From Candidatus Paceibacterota bacterium (GTDB lineage: Bacteria > Verrucomicrobiota > Verrucomicrobiia > Limisphaerales > UBA8199): DNA of 49,296 nt. The translations under genes were made by a program, and so were the position numbers. This document shows positions 38,879-47,197 of the stretch, in pieces. Within the stretch, counting starts at the first letter, position 1. Every line of letters begins with the position of its first letter. Under the pieces are notes generated by a model. It made no database searches and was not told where the DNA came from. It saw only the letters and a program-made list of their open reading frames with translations. The stretch lies in the NCBI GenBank assembly GCA_035452965.1, contig DAOTCE010000037.1, positions 1 through 49,296 of the forward strand, read 5' to 3'.

Positions 38879-38911
38879 GAGTTGAGGGTTGATGGACCCG
38901 AACACTGGCCG

Positions 38912-39340
38912 ATGAACTCCAGGGAAAAAGGCAAGCGCGGTGAGCGGCAGTGGCGCGACGCACTTCGTGCGCACGGCTACATGGCACGCCGCGGCCAACA
39001 GTTTTCCGGCTCGCCAGAATCCCCTGACGTTATCTGCGAGGAGCTGGCCTGGTTGCATTTCGAAGTCAAAGCGGTCGAGCGGCTCAATATCGAGGATGCG
39101 ATGGAACAGGCGCGACGCGACGGCGTCGGCAAGGTGCCGGTGGTCGCGCATCGCAGGAGGTTCTGCCCGTGGCTGGTGACGATGGATGCCGAAACATTTT
39201 TCAAATTCCTGCGCGGGGATTTCACAGGAGGCAACGGAGGCAACGAAGGCCGGAATGGGACCGATGGGACGAATGGCCAATCGCAAATGGCCAATGGCAA
39301 AACGGGTAGCCCTGAGCACTGGACCCAGCGGAGGGATTGA
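38912..39340 (+). CDS. PD-(D/E)xK nuclease, Holliday-junction-resolvase-like
   Basis: From the ATG at 38912 the product is 142 aa. MNSREKGKRGERQWRDALRA resembles the N-terminal helix of Hjc/VRR-Nuc-type phage nucleases. SPDVICEELAWLHFEVKAVE (about residues 38-57) supplies the D...ExK catalytic pattern, and EQARRDGVGKVPVVAHRR a following helix and strand. It probably resolves recombination or replication intermediates. The C-terminal 40 residues are Gly/Asn-rich and encoded by short repeats. A TTG start at 38882 is possible but gives an unrelated leader. Confidence 0.7.
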   Translation: MNSREKGKRGERQWRDALRAHGYMARRGQQFSGSPESPDVICEELAWLHFEVKAVERLNIEDAMEQARRDGVGKVPVVAHRRRFCPWLVTMDAETFFKFLRGDFTGGNGGNEGRNGTDGTNGQSQMANGKTGSPEHWTQRRD

Positions 39341-39408
39341 ATTTGGGGGCGCATTGGCGTGCGTTCCCAGCGACAGAAAACAACAAACGACAGAAAGAGA
39401 ACAAACGA

Positions 39409-40140
39409 ATGAAGATCAAGAATAACAATGGGAACTTCGAGCCCTGCCCGGAGTTCACGGGCAAGGGTGTGTGTGTGGACGCGACGCCGCTGCGCAAGCA
39501 GCAGAGTCAGTTTGGCGAACGCGATGTGTTCAAGCTCGTGTTCGAGGTGGACCTGTTGAAGGACGACGGCAGCCGATACTGCGTCTGGTCGAAGAGCTTC
39601 ACGCCCACCCTGAATGAGAAAGCAAACCTGCGGAAATTTGTGCGGGGCTGGTTCGGACGCGACTTGACCAAGGCGGAGCTGGATGACTTCGACACGGAAT
39701 GTCTGATCGGCAAGGCGGCCCAGCTCGTGGTGGTCCAGGAGCACAAGGACAGTGACACCTACGCCAACATCGCGGCCTGCACGCCGGACAAGTCGGGGGC
39801 GCCGTTGCAGCCGTCGGGGAAGTATGTGCGGGTCAAGGACCGCCAGGCGAACGGCGCTGGTGCTGCGACGGGCGCCGGAGCCGCGCAGGGAACGTATCGG
39901 CGGGCTGAGCAGGCAGCGGGCGATAGTGGCGACCTGGGCGCGACCAAGATCCACGTGGGCCGGTGCAAAGGGCTGGAGGTTCGCGACCTGGCCCCGGAGC
40001 AGGTGCAGGCGCTGATCGAGAAATGGTTGCCGACAGCGAAGGCGAATCCGAAGCCGTTGGCGGATGACAAGCGGCTGATTGCGGCGCTGGATTGGTGGGC
40101 CGCAGAGCGGGATGAACTCGCGGACAACGTTCCGTATTGA
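39409..40140 (+). CDS. Phage single-strand DNA-binding (OB-fold-like) replication protein
   Basis: The product is 243 aa from the ATG at 39409, which has an AGAAAGAGAA stretch upstream. The first 130 residues show VFKLVFEVDLLKDDGSRYC, SKSFTPTLNEKANLRKFVRGWFG and LDDFDTECLIGKAAQLVVVQEH, similar to the phage OB-fold proteins that accompany recombination or replication genes. A Gly/Ala linker (about 150-170) joins a C-terminal part of about 70 residues. It may coat single-stranded DNA. The call is by pattern memory. It lies between the nuclease and the exonuclease. Confidence 0.6.
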   Translation: MKIKNNNGNFEPCPEFTGKGVCVDATPLRKQQSQFGERDVFKLVFEVDLLKDDGSRYCVWSKSFTPTLNEKANLRKFVRGWFGRDLTKAELDDFDTECLIGKAAQLVVVQEHKDSDTYANIAACTPDKSGAPLQPSGKYVRVKDRQANGAGAATGAGAAQGTYRRAEQAAGDSGDLGATKIHVGRCKGLEVRDLAPEQVQALIEKWLPTAKANPKPLADDKRLIAALDWWAAERDELADNVPY

Positions 40141-40167
40141 ACCGCGATACCGAAGTTCGGCCTCCCA

Positions 40168-40437
40168 ATGCGAGCCACGCGAATGAAATTGGCCCCTCTC
40201 CCTACTCTCTCCCCGGTGCGAGCCGCACAGGCCAACCCGGGGAGAGGTAGGGCCCAGCGGGTGAGTCGGTCGTTAGATGATGAGTATCGCAACGGCGGCG
40301 CCATTCGCGAGGACCGCGAGTGGGGTCGAGACCTGGTAACTGAGATGGCGATGCTCTCGTGCCGGCCGGATGTGCTGGCCAATGAGCTGAGGTGCATGGG
40401 CATCACGCCCGACGGTGATGAAGTGCTGGACGACTAA
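40168..40437 (+). CDS. Small prophage protein of unknown function, start uncertain
   Basis: The open frame is 89 aa. Its first 30 codons are encoded by a palindromic repeat (40200-40252), so the native start is probably GTG at 40261 or later. The credible part is SRSLDDEYRNGGAIREDREWG, then LVTEMAMLSCRPDVLANELRCM, mostly helical. No family recognised. It ends 6 bp before the exonuclease gene. Confidence 0.45.
   Translation: MRATRMKLAPLPTLSPVRAAQANPGRGRAQRVSRSLDDEYRNGGAIREDREWGRDLVTEMAMLSCRPDVLANELRCMGITPDGDEVLDD
40200..40252. repeat. GC-rich palindrome 1 of the CTCTCCCC family
   Basis: Arms CCCTACTCTCTCCCCGG (40200-40216) and CCGGGGAGAGGTAGGG (40237-40252) pair with one bulge. Related hairpins are at 41178 and 41630. 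Confidence 0.65.
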
Positions 40438-40443
40438 ACAACT

Positions 40444-41127
40444 ATGCAAACGATTTTTTTCGACATTGAAACGTGCGCTCTGCCGGAGGCAGAGATCGCA
40501 GCGATGATGCCGCCCTTCGACCCGGCTGAGGTGAAGACGGGCAATCTGAAGGACCCGGACAAAATCGCCGCCAAGCTGGCGGAAGCGGAGATGAATCACC
40601 GCCGCGATTTTGTCGAGCGCGCGGCACTGGACCCTTTGACGGGTCGGGTGGTCGCGATTGGGATGCTTTACCTGGCCGGCGGCAGATTCGATGTCATCGG
40701 CCACGATGACGAGGCGCAGACGCTGCGCGAGTTCTGGCAGGCCTGCCGCGGCGAGATGGGCCGCGTTCACCAGATGGTGGGCTTCAACATCTACCAGTTT
40801 GATCTGCCGTTCCTTTTCCGGCGGTCGTGGAAGCATCGGGTCGAGATGCCGTTCGGCATCCGACGCGGGCGATACTGGGCCGACGAGATGGTTGACCTGC
40901 GCGACAACTGGCAGCTCGGCGACCGCCAATCGCGTGGTTCGCTGGACAGTATTTCCAAACATCTCGGGCTGGGTGCGAAGAACGGTGACGGGAAGCAGTT
41001 CGCCGAGCTGTGGCGCTCGGATCGCGACAAGGCCGTCGCGTATCTGCGGAACGATGTGGAGCTGACGGCGCGGGTTGCCGGCGTGCTGGGTGTGACGCCG
41101 ATGGTCGCAGAGGAGCTGGCGTATTGA
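40444..41127 (+). CDS. DEDDy-type 3'-5' exonuclease
   Basis: The product is 227 aa. FFDIETCALP (residues 5-14) gives ExoI; VGFNIYQFDLPFLFRRSW (about 113-130) gives ExoII; YLRNDVELT (about 199-207) gives ExoIII with Tyr, the DEDDy arrangement of DnaQ-like and PolB-type exonucleases. It would remove 3' ends in proofreading or recombination. There is no polymerase gene beside it in this module; the primase-polymerase at 43736 is the closest partner. Confidence 0.8.
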   Translation: MQTIFFDIETCALPEAEIAAMMPPFDPAEVKTGNLKDPDKIAAKLAEAEMNHRRDFVERAALDPLTGRVVAIGMLYLAGGRFDVIGHDDEAQTLREFWQACRGEMGRVHQMVGFNIYQFDLPFLFRRSWKHRVEMPFGIRRGRYWADEMVDLRDNWQLGDRQSRGSLDSISKHLGLGAKNGDGKQFAELWRSDRDKAVAYLRNDVELTARVAGVLGVTPMVAEELAY

Positions 41128-41177
41128 AAGGAAACCACCGATGAACACGAACGGACACGGATTGCCCCTCACCCCCG

Positions 41178-41206
41178 CCCCTCTCCCCATCGGATGGGGC
41201 GAGGGG
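41178..41206. repeat. GC-rich palindrome 2 of the CTCTCCCC family
   Basis: CCCCTCTCCCCAT (41178-41190) and ATGGGGCGAGGGG (41194-41206) pair with one mismatch around CGG. The surrounding 200 bp between two genes (41128-41336) shows no gene. Confidence 0.65.
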
Positions 41207-41336
41207 AGAATTTCAATTTATGCGCTGCTACCCAGGGCGGCGCTCGTTCCTCACTTGCCCTGGGCTGATTTCGTCTTGCCCCGTTGGGGCGGCAGTTACA
41301 GCCGGCTGACGCCGGCTGAGTTGTGGAGTTGAAGCT

Positions 41337-41540
41337 ATGAACGAGCGGGAACAATTGGCTACGAGCAAGGCTTACACGTCGAAGCGGTTCGTCGTGCGCG
41401 GGGATTTCGGGGCGATGGCGCTTGGTGACCTGCAAGGCGCAAAGCGCCACGTGTCGAAACGGATCTGCCGAGACCATACCTGGGTGATGGCGAAATGGTC
41501 GCGGCGATGCACGGTGTGCGGCCTGGTCGAGGATCGGTGA
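41337..41540 (+). CDS. Small basic prophage protein with one CxxC
   Basis: The product is 67 aa. It ends CTVCGLVEDR, so a CxxC pair is present; an ICRDHTW cysteine may add a ligand. Basic and without membrane helices. No family recognised. Its place just before the helicase suggests replication-related or simply filler. Confidence 0.45.
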   Translation: MNEREQLATSKAYTSKRFVVRGDFGAMALGDLQGAKRHVSKRICRDHTWVMAKWSRRCTVCGLVEDR

Positions 41541-41579
41541 AGGGTCTTCACAGAAGGCAACTAAGGAAACGAAGAGCGA

Positions 41580-42965
41580 ATGCATCAGATGGACCTGAAT
41601 GAAACCACAATGCAGGGGGCCACCATTGGGGCTCTCCCCGACGAGGGGAGAGCCGTTCGTCCGCGCTGGACTCCTGAGCAACTGGCGAAGATGGAAGCGC
41701 CGATTGATGAAGGGAGACGGTTTGTGGCGGCGGCCCTGGCCGGTCGGAACTGTTTTCTGACCGGCATGGCCGGCACGGGCAAGAGCACGCTGTTGCGGCG
41801 CTTTATCGAAGAGTGCCTGCACAGCACGAACATCCAGCGCGTTGACGTTACCGCGCCGACCGGCGTGGCGGCCTTGAACGTGGGCGGCATGACGATTCAC
41901 CGGTTTTGCGGGATGATGCTGGGGCCGCAGGCGGGGCAGTCGAATGAAGAGTACTTCGCCCTGCTACAGCGCGACCCGCGGCGGTCGATTCTGGCGGGGT
42001 TTAACCGGGTGCGGCGCTGCGAAGTCCTGGTCATTGACGAAGTATCCATGCTCCAGGGCCGACATTTTGACTTTGTCGAATTTCTGTTCCGGCGACTGCG
42101 GGGCCGCGATGAACCTTTTGGCGGGTGCCAGGTGATCGCCACCGGTGACTTCCTGCAACTGCCGCCTGTCCGGACCAGCGAGAGCGAGCCTTATGACTGG
42201 GCATTTCGGACGCCGGCCTGGGCGGCGGCCGAGTTCAAGACCGTGGTGTTAGACACGGTCCGGCGGCAGGATGAGGCGTCGTTCGTCCAGGCGCTGGCCA
42301 GCTTCCGGGTTGGCCGCGTGTGGGGCGAGTGTGCCCGTCTGCTGCAATCGCGGGTGCGGCGCAATCCGCCGGCCACCATGCCGCGCCTGTTTACTCACAA
42401 CGCCCAGGTGGACAGGTGGAACGCATTCCAGCTTTCCGAGCTGCCGGGCGAGGAAAGCGTGTTGGAAGCCGAGCAGAGCGGTCCGGAGCACCAACGCGAG
42501 TTCCTCGTCAAGAATCTGCTAACCCCGGAGACGTTGCGGGTGAAGCCCGGAGCGCTCGTTATGTTCACCGTGAACAAGAACGAGCCGGACCGGCGCGAGC
42601 CGTTGTTCGTCAACGGGCAGATTGGCACGGTCGAGGCCGTCGAGCCCGGCAGGGTGGTGGTGCGCACTGGCGGCGGGGTGCTGAGGGTCGAGCGGTTCGC
42701 CTGGCGTTTTGATGCGCAGGACGACAGCTCGGCGGCCTTCAGCCAGTTCCCGCTACGGCTGGCATGGGCGATGACAATTCATAAGGCGCAAGGGTTGACG
42801 CTGGATTCGGCGTTCCTGGACATCCGCGCCGCCCGGGAACCGGGCCAGGCCTATGTTGCCGTGTCGCGAGTGCGGTCGCTGGCGGGGCTGAATTTCAAGG
42901 AGTGGTTCAAGGGGGTCCACGTGGCGCCCGAGGCAATCGAGTTCTACAGGGCGATGGCGGCTTAG
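41580..42965 (+). CDS. Pif1-type SF1 DNA helicase
   Basis: The product is 461 aa. Walker A FLTGMAGTGKST (about residues 59-70), Walker B VLVIDEVSML (about 150-159), ATGDFLQLPPV (motif III), and the C-terminal TIHKAQGLTLDSAFLD plus YVAVSRVRSL are classical motifs of Pif1/Dda helicases. It unwinds DNA in the 5'-3' direction in the family. It probably loads at a replication fork with the primase. The N-terminal part encoded by a perfect hairpin (41630-41654, GALPDEGRAV) appears to be an insertion. The true start may be downstream of that. Confidence 0.9.
   Translation: MHQMDLNETTMQGATIGALPDEGRAVRPRWTPEQLAKMEAPIDEGRRFVAAALAGRNCFLTGMAGTGKSTLLRRFIEECLHSTNIQRVDVTAPTGVAALNVGGMTIHRFCGMMLGPQAGQSNEEYFALLQRDPRRSILAGFNRVRRCEVLVIDEVSMLQGRHFDFVEFLFRRLRGRDEPFGGCQVIATGDFLQLPPVRTSESEPYDWAFRTPAWAAAEFKTVVLDTVRRQDEASFVQALASFRVGRVWGECARLLQSRVRRNPPATMPRLFTHNAQVDRWNAFQLSELPGEESVLEAEQSGPEHQREFLVKNLLTPETLRVKPGALVMFTVNKNEPDRREPLFVNGQIGTVEAVEPGRVVVRTGGGVLRVERFAWRFDAQDDSSAAFSQFPLRLAWAMTIHKAQGLTLDSAFLDIRAAREPGQAYVAVSRVRSLAGLNFKEWFKGVHVAPEAIEFYRAMAA
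41630..41654. repeat. GC-rich palindrome 3 of the CTCTCCCC family, inside the helicase gene
   Basis: Perfect 10-bp arms GGCTCTCCCC and GGGGAGAGCC with a 5-bp loop. It encodes residues about 18-25 of the helicase. Confidence 0.75.
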
Positions 42966-43004
42966 ACACGAGACACGAATTTCACGAATTTTCACTAAAC
43001 ACGC

Positions 43005-43364
43005 ATGAAGACACTCATTGAGGGCCGGACGGGACTGAACGAGGCCATTGGCGGCCAGGAACTATGTGCCTGGCAGCCGACGCGCGGCGTTGTTTGGGTG
43101 CAGACCCGCAATCCGAAGCACGCGCGGCGGATGGCCCAGCGCGGCGACAGCCGATTGGTCGCGCGCGGCGTAGCCGGCGGCTACCTGAAGACCTTTGAAT
43201 TCCGGCGGTCCCTGACGTGGGGAATGCGACTGATGAAACGATACATGTCCGACGTAGCGGCGACTAATGAGGGGTTGGGCCGCGCCAATTGCCCTACGGC
43301 AAGCCGGAAGTGCCCGGTTGGCAGAGGACAGGGTGACAGGCTGGCGGCGCAGGCCGCGGCCTGA
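43005..43364 (+). CDS. Prophage protein of unknown function
   Basis: The product is 119 aa. It has a Gly/Trp-rich start (LIEGRTGLNEAIGGQELCAW) and a segment with VWVQTRNPKHARRMAQRGDSR resembling small phage zinc-poor adapter proteins, but no family is recognised. Basic throughout. The last 30 residues are low in structure. The ATG at 43005 follows the helicase stop by 39 bp. Confidence 0.5.
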   Translation: MKTLIEGRTGLNEAIGGQELCAWQPTRGVVWVQTRNPKHARRMAQRGDSRLVARGVAGGYLKTFEFRRSLTWGMRLMKRYMSDVAATNEGLGRANCPTASRKCPVGRGQGDRLAAQAAA

Positions 43365-43393
43365 AATGAGCACTAGGACGGTCGCTAACGCGC

Positions 43394-43726
43394 ATGCGCC
43401 CGAGACGAACCATTCCCGTCAGACGCGGCCGGCCCATGTTTTGGCGCGGGTCGGCGGTGACAGCGAAGCTGTATCCGGGGTTGGCGAGGAAGCTTTCGTG
43501 CCATGGCCGGCGCGAAGAGGTGCTGGCTGGCATTTGGGCCGGGAAGGGAACGAAGGAAATTGCGGCTGACCTGGGCATCAGCGCCAAGACGGTGGAATAC
43601 CACCGGGCGATGCTGTTTAGCGTCTTTGGGGTGCGCGACACGGTCAGCCTGTGCCGGCGCGCGCTCTTGGCAGGGGTCATCCATCTGGATGGCCGGCGGG
43701 ATGAGCAGGGCAGGCAACTGAGATGA
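43394..43726 (+). CDS. LuxR-type HTH regulatory protein
   Basis: The product is 110 aa. LARKLSCHGRREEVLAGIWAG and KGTKEIAADLGISAKTVEYHRAMLF (about residues 30-78) form a LuxR/GerE-type HTH. The first 25 residues are basic with no fold. There is no receiver or ligand domain, so it acts as a DNA-binding module only. It precedes the primase-helicase, which could be its target. Confidence 0.65.
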   Translation: MRPRRTIPVRRGRPMFWRGSAVTAKLYPGLARKLSCHGRREEVLAGIWAGKGTKEIAADLGISAKTVEYHRAMLFSVFGVRDTVSLCRRALLAGVIHLDGRRDEQGRQLR

Positions 43727-43735
43727 GAGGTCTTC

Positions 43736-45742
43736 ATGACTGAAGCTTTGATGGAAATCGAAAATGGCTTGGAGAGCACCCCCCAGCGCGTTAACGGGGA
43801 GTCTGAGGGGTCTGCTTTGGAGCGGTTTACTGCGCGGCTGGGTGAAGACGTCTTCTTCGTCCCGTGCGAGTGGGGCACGAAGAAGCCGCTGGTGACCTAC
43901 GTTGAGCGGCCGTTCGAGGGAACGAAGACGCCGGCTTACCAGGCGCTGTTTGAGGTCGAACCGACCAACATCGCTGTTTACCTGGGCAAGGCATCGGGCG
44001 GGCTCTGCGCGATTGATTTTGACGCGGATGAGGATTTGGCCGCGTTCCTGGCGGCCAATCCGAAGCTGGCGGGCACAATGCAGTCGCGCGGGAGCCGCGG
44101 CGGCATGGTCTGGCTGCGGATCGAGGGGGACTACCCCGAGAGCTGCAACCCGGAACACAAGCGCTTTGAATGGCGGGCGGACAGGCGGCTTTCGACCATC
44201 TACGGCCTGCATCCGAAGGGGATGGAGTACAGCCTGGTGGTTGATGCCGCGCCCGTGACCTTGCCGTTCTCAGAAATCGTGTGGCCGGCGGAATGGGAAT
44301 TGCCGTGGCTGAATGGGGGCGACGGAAAGCTGCGGCTGCTTTACGGAGAACCTTTCTACACCAATGACAAGGGCGCGCTGACGGGTATCAACGAGGCCTA
44401 TTGGGCGGGATTGCACGCGTCGGAGAATGAAATCCTGTTCGAGAAGGATGAGAAGGCGTTTTACGCCTACGCGGGCGACACCGGGCTTTACGCGGTCGAG
44501 TCGGATGATGGGATTCGGACGAAGATCTCAGGGCGGATGCTGGAGGCATCGCGCCAGGCGAACGTGTTCGACCTGCAGAAGCGGCGCACAGCGAAGACGC
44601 TGAACAGCGTCATCTCGCATTTGCGCGGGATTGTGGAACAGGAGAAGCCGTTCGCCGAGCGGCGCAAGGTGATCCACCTAGCCAACGGGGTGATTGTCTT
44701 CAACGGAGCGGACGCGGAGTTGCGGCCGTTCTCGCCGGAATACCGGTCGCGGCACCGGTCGCCGATCGCTTTCGACGAGAACGCGAAGTGTGAGCGGTTC
44801 CTCAACGAGCTGGTCCTGCCCGCGGTGGATCCCGAAGACGTCGAGCTGTTGCAGAAGTTCGCCGGCATGTTTCTGCTCGGCTACAACCGCGCCCAGCGAT
44901 TGCTGATCCTGGACGGCGAGGCCGGGCGGGGCAAAACGCAGTTTGCCAACGTCATGCAGGGGGTGGTTGGCATGGCCAATGTGACGCAGCTTCGCACGAA
45001 GCACCTCGCCGAGCGGTTTGAGCTGTTCCGCTATCTCAAGCGGACCCTGTTGGTGGGCGTGGACGTGGAAGCGGATTTCCTGAGCACCAAGGGCGCCGCC
45101 GTGCTGAAGGGGTTGGTCGGCGGCGATTGGTTCGACGCCGAGCAGAAGGGCGGGACTGGCAGTTTCCAACTGCAAGGCACGTTCAACGTGATGATCACGT
45201 CCAACGCGCGCTTACGGGTGCGCTTGCAGGGGGATGTTGGGGCGTGGGCGCGGCGGTTGAACATCGTGCGGTATGAAGCGCCGCCGCCGGCGAAGAAGAT
45301 CAACGATTTTGGGGCTTACCTCGTGCGGACCGAGGGCAGCGGCATTTTGAATTGGGCGCTCCTGGGCGCGCAAATGGTGCTGAGCGAGATCCCGGACGAT
45401 GGCGGCGATTTGAAGCTGACGGCGCGCCAGCGCGGGATTGTGGATTCCTTGCTCGCCGAGAGCGACAGCCTGCGACACTTCCTCCAGGACCGGGTTATCG
45501 CCGACAGCTACGGCGATTTGACCGTGACCGAGCTGGTCGAGGGCTACGGCGCGTATTGCCCGGAGCGCAAGTGGCAGCCGTTGCCGATTACCGAGGTCCA
45601 TAACAAGCTGGAAGGGCTGATGCTGGAGCTGTTCGGCGTGACCAAGCGGCATGACGTGAAGCGCGAGGACAAGAACCAGCGCGGGTTTAGCGGGGTGAAA
45701 TTCCTGACGGAGGGGGAGACTTTGCAGTCGGCCACCATATGA
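43736..45742 (+). CDS. Primase-polymerase / D5-like helicase
   Basis: The product is 668 aa. The N-terminal half (about 30-230) has YLGKASGGLCAIDFDADEDL with the DxD metal pair and a SRGSRGGMVWLRI segment, as in bifunctional primase-polymerases. The C-terminal half (about 350-560) has Walker A LILDGEAGRGKTQ, Walker B LLVGVDVE and VMITSNARL (sensor), as in D5/P4-type superfamily 3 helicases. The protein would prime and open the phage origin. Its TGA overlaps the next ATG (ATGA). It lies immediately before the repeat-bearing gene at 45739. Confidence 0.85.
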   Translation: MTEALMEIENGLESTPQRVNGESEGSALERFTARLGEDVFFVPCEWGTKKPLVTYVERPFEGTKTPAYQALFEVEPTNIAVYLGKASGGLCAIDFDADEDLAAFLAANPKLAGTMQSRGSRGGMVWLRIEGDYPESCNPEHKRFEWRADRRLSTIYGLHPKGMEYSLVVDAAPVTLPFSEIVWPAEWELPWLNGGDGKLRLLYGEPFYTNDKGALTGINEAYWAGLHASENEILFEKDEKAFYAYAGDTGLYAVESDDGIRTKISGRMLEASRQANVFDLQKRRTAKTLNSVISHLRGIVEQEKPFAERRKVIHLANGVIVFNGADAELRPFSPEYRSRHRSPIAFDENAKCERFLNELVLPAVDPEDVELLQKFAGMFLLGYNRAQRLLILDGEAGRGKTQFANVMQGVVGMANVTQLRTKHLAERFELFRYLKRTLLVGVDVEADFLSTKGAAVLKGLVGGDWFDAEQKGGTGSFQLQGTFNVMITSNARLRVRLQGDVGAWARRLNIVRYEAPPPAKKINDFGAYLVRTEGSGILNWALLGAQMVLSEIPDDGGDLKLTARQRGIVDSLLAESDSLRHFLQDRVIADSYGDLTVTELVEGYGAYCPERKWQPLPITEVHNKLEGLMLELFGVTKRHDVKREDKNQRGFSGVKFLTEGETLQSATI

Positions 45743-46536
45743 GCCTGGACGTGAAAAAGCTCGAGAAGGTGGTGGACCTGGCCGACGGGGTGAAGCGGGC
45801 ACGGTGCCCGGCCTGCGCCGAAAAGGGGCAGGACAAGAAGGGCGAGCACCTCCGGATTGCGGCCGATGGCAAGTTCGGCTGCTGTGTGTTCCCGGGCGAC
45901 CGCGAGCACCGGAAGCGGATCTATGCCCTGGCCGGAGAGCGGGGGCCTCGGGCGATCAGGGTCAGGGTTGCGGGCGTCACGGTTGCGCCGACGGTCCAGT
46001 CCGGGATTCTCGGACGCCTCGGACGGGTGTTTGGAAGTCCAGCGGGCACCTATAGTACTATAGGCGGCTCGGACGCCTCGGACGGGGTCCGCGAAGTCCA
46101 GAACCAGGAATGCAGCGTGCAGGATGAGCCCCGGACGCCTCGGACGGGTGTTTTGAAGTCCAGCGACGGTTCTGCGTTGGTGCTGGAGCTTCCTTTGGGA
46201 GAATCTCGGACGCCTCGGACGCCTGTTGAAAACTCTCACGTGTATCTTGAAGAGGTTCCTGTAGAGGAGTGTACTAATGCGAGCACGCAAGAAGAGTTTC
46301 GGGAGGGCGTCCGAGGCGTCCGAGAAGGGGGGGCGGCTGTGGAGCCGCCGAAAGCCGCTGAAGGGGGGGCCAGGCTGCCGTTCTTCACCGCTGACGGGAC
46401 GCTGAGGATCCCATTCGACTCGCCGGAGCGGTATCACTGGTGGAAGCCGCCGCATGACCAGCGGTTGCGGGTGAAGGAAATCATCGCCGAGCTACGGGCT
46501 CGGCAAGAGGAGGTTGAAAATGGCGCTGGCTTTTGA
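45739..46536 (+). CDS. Zinc-finger protein carrying a DNA repeat array
   Basis: The product is 265 aa. The N-terminal 60 residues (VKRARCPACAEKGQD, then FGCCVFPGD) resemble a primase-type CxxC...C zinc finger. The middle (about 90-200) is low complexity and encoded by four CGGACGCCTCGGACG repeats plus an inverted one. Those repeats are read in different frames (giving LGRLGRV, DASDGV and RTPRTGV), so selection seems to act on DNA. The C-terminal 60 residues (FFTADGTLRIPFDSPERYHW) are ordinary. It may help the preceding primase. Overlaps the terminase gene start by 17 bp. Confidence 0.65.
   Translation: MSLDVKKLEKVVDLADGVKRARCPACAEKGQDKKGEHLRIAADGKFGCCVFPGDREHRKRIYALAGERGPRAIRVRVAGVTVAPTVQSGILGRLGRVFGSPAGTYSTIGGSDASDGVREVQNQECSVQDEPRTPRTGVLKSSDGSALVLELPLGESRTPRTPVENSHVYLEEVPVEECTNASTQEEFREGVRGVREGGAAVEPPKAAEGGARLPFFTADGTLRIPFDSPERYHWWKPPHDQRLRVKEIIAELRARQEEVENGAGF
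46011..46324. repeat. CGGACGCCTCGGACG repeat array with a palindrome
   Basis: Direct copies begin at 46011, 46070, 46132 and 46207, and an inverted one is at 46308-46322. The first three extend to an AAGTCCAG box about 25 bp on. A perfect 16-bp AT-rich palindrome CCTATAGTACTATAGG lies at 46049-46064 between the first two. Candidate origin or packaging site. Confidence 0.8.
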
Positions 46537-47197
46537 GCAACAACCGCGTGAGAGCGATAAGGCGTTCGCCGCGTTCAGTTTGTATCTGAGCCTGGGGGCC
46601 GAGCGGTCCACCCGCGAGGTGGGGAAGCAGTTGGGAAAGAGTGAGGGTTTGGTTGAGCGCTGGGCCGCGAAATTTGACTGGCGGAGCCGGGTGGCGGCGC
46701 ACGCGGCGCACCTGGCGGTGGTCGAGCGCGGAGCGATCGAGGCCGCGGCGCGAAGCAAGGCCGCGGAGTGGGCGGCCCGCGAGCACCAACTCCGTGAAAC
46801 GGAGTGGGCGATGCACGAGCGGGCCATCGCCGCCGCGAAGCGGGGGCTGGATGCCTACATGGCCCGCGAGAAGGTGTATGCCAACCTGGCGGACATCGCC
46901 CGGATGCTGGAGATCGCCAGCAAGCTGGGGCGGCTGGCGACGGGGCTCGGCACCGACGGCGATCGGCGCAAGGGCGACGAGCTGCCGGCGGTGCGGGTGG
47001 AGGTGACGGTCGCGCTCGAGAAGATCTATGGCGAACCACTTCCTGGGGAAGTGGTGGACGTCGAGGTCGTTAGAGGGCAGCCTCCGGCGCAAAACAGGGT
47101 TTTGGCGGCGCAAACAGGCATTCCGGTGTCGCAAACAGGGGAATTGGGTGCGCAAACAGGGAATCCGGGGTCGCAAACAGGGGAGGTCGGCACGTGA
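46520..47197 (+). CDS. Terminase small subunit-like protein
   Basis: The product is 225 aa from the ATG at 46520, preceded by AGGAGG at 7 bp. The N-terminal HTH (about residues 30-60: RSTREVGKQLGKSEGLVERWAAKFDW) and a long helical middle match small terminases, which recognise the packaging site. The C-terminal 40 residues consist of QTG-containing heptads encoded by five 21-bp iterons, which may be the packaging site itself. Its stop overlaps the GTG of the large subunit. Confidence 0.8.
   Translation: MALAFEQQPRESDKAFAAFSLYLSLGAERSTREVGKQLGKSEGLVERWAAKFDWRSRVAAHAAHLAVVERGAIEAAARSKAAEWAAREHQLRETEWAMHERAIAAAKRGLDAYMAREKVYANLADIARMLEIASKLGRLATGLGTDGDRRKGDELPAVRVEVTVALEKIYGEPLPGEVVDVEVVRGQPPAQNRVLAAQTGIPVSQTGELGAQTGNPGSQTGEVGT
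47089..47181 (+). repeat. Five 21-bp-period iterons (GCAAACAGG)
   Basis: GCAAAACAGG at 47089 and GCAAACAGG at 47110, 47131, 47152 and 47173 are exactly 21 bp apart, two helical turns. They code for QTG-x4 heptads in frame. Candidate pac or cos site. Confidence 0.85.

Noticed and set aside
40200..41206. CTCTCCCC hairpins as rho-independent terminators
   Set aside because: No T-tract follows either stem, and one copy of the family lies inside a coding region.
47089..47181. Iterons as a CRISPR or a protein-level repeat only
   Set aside because: The 21-bp period has 12-bp variable parts that are too short for spacers; I treat it as a DNA array inside a gene.
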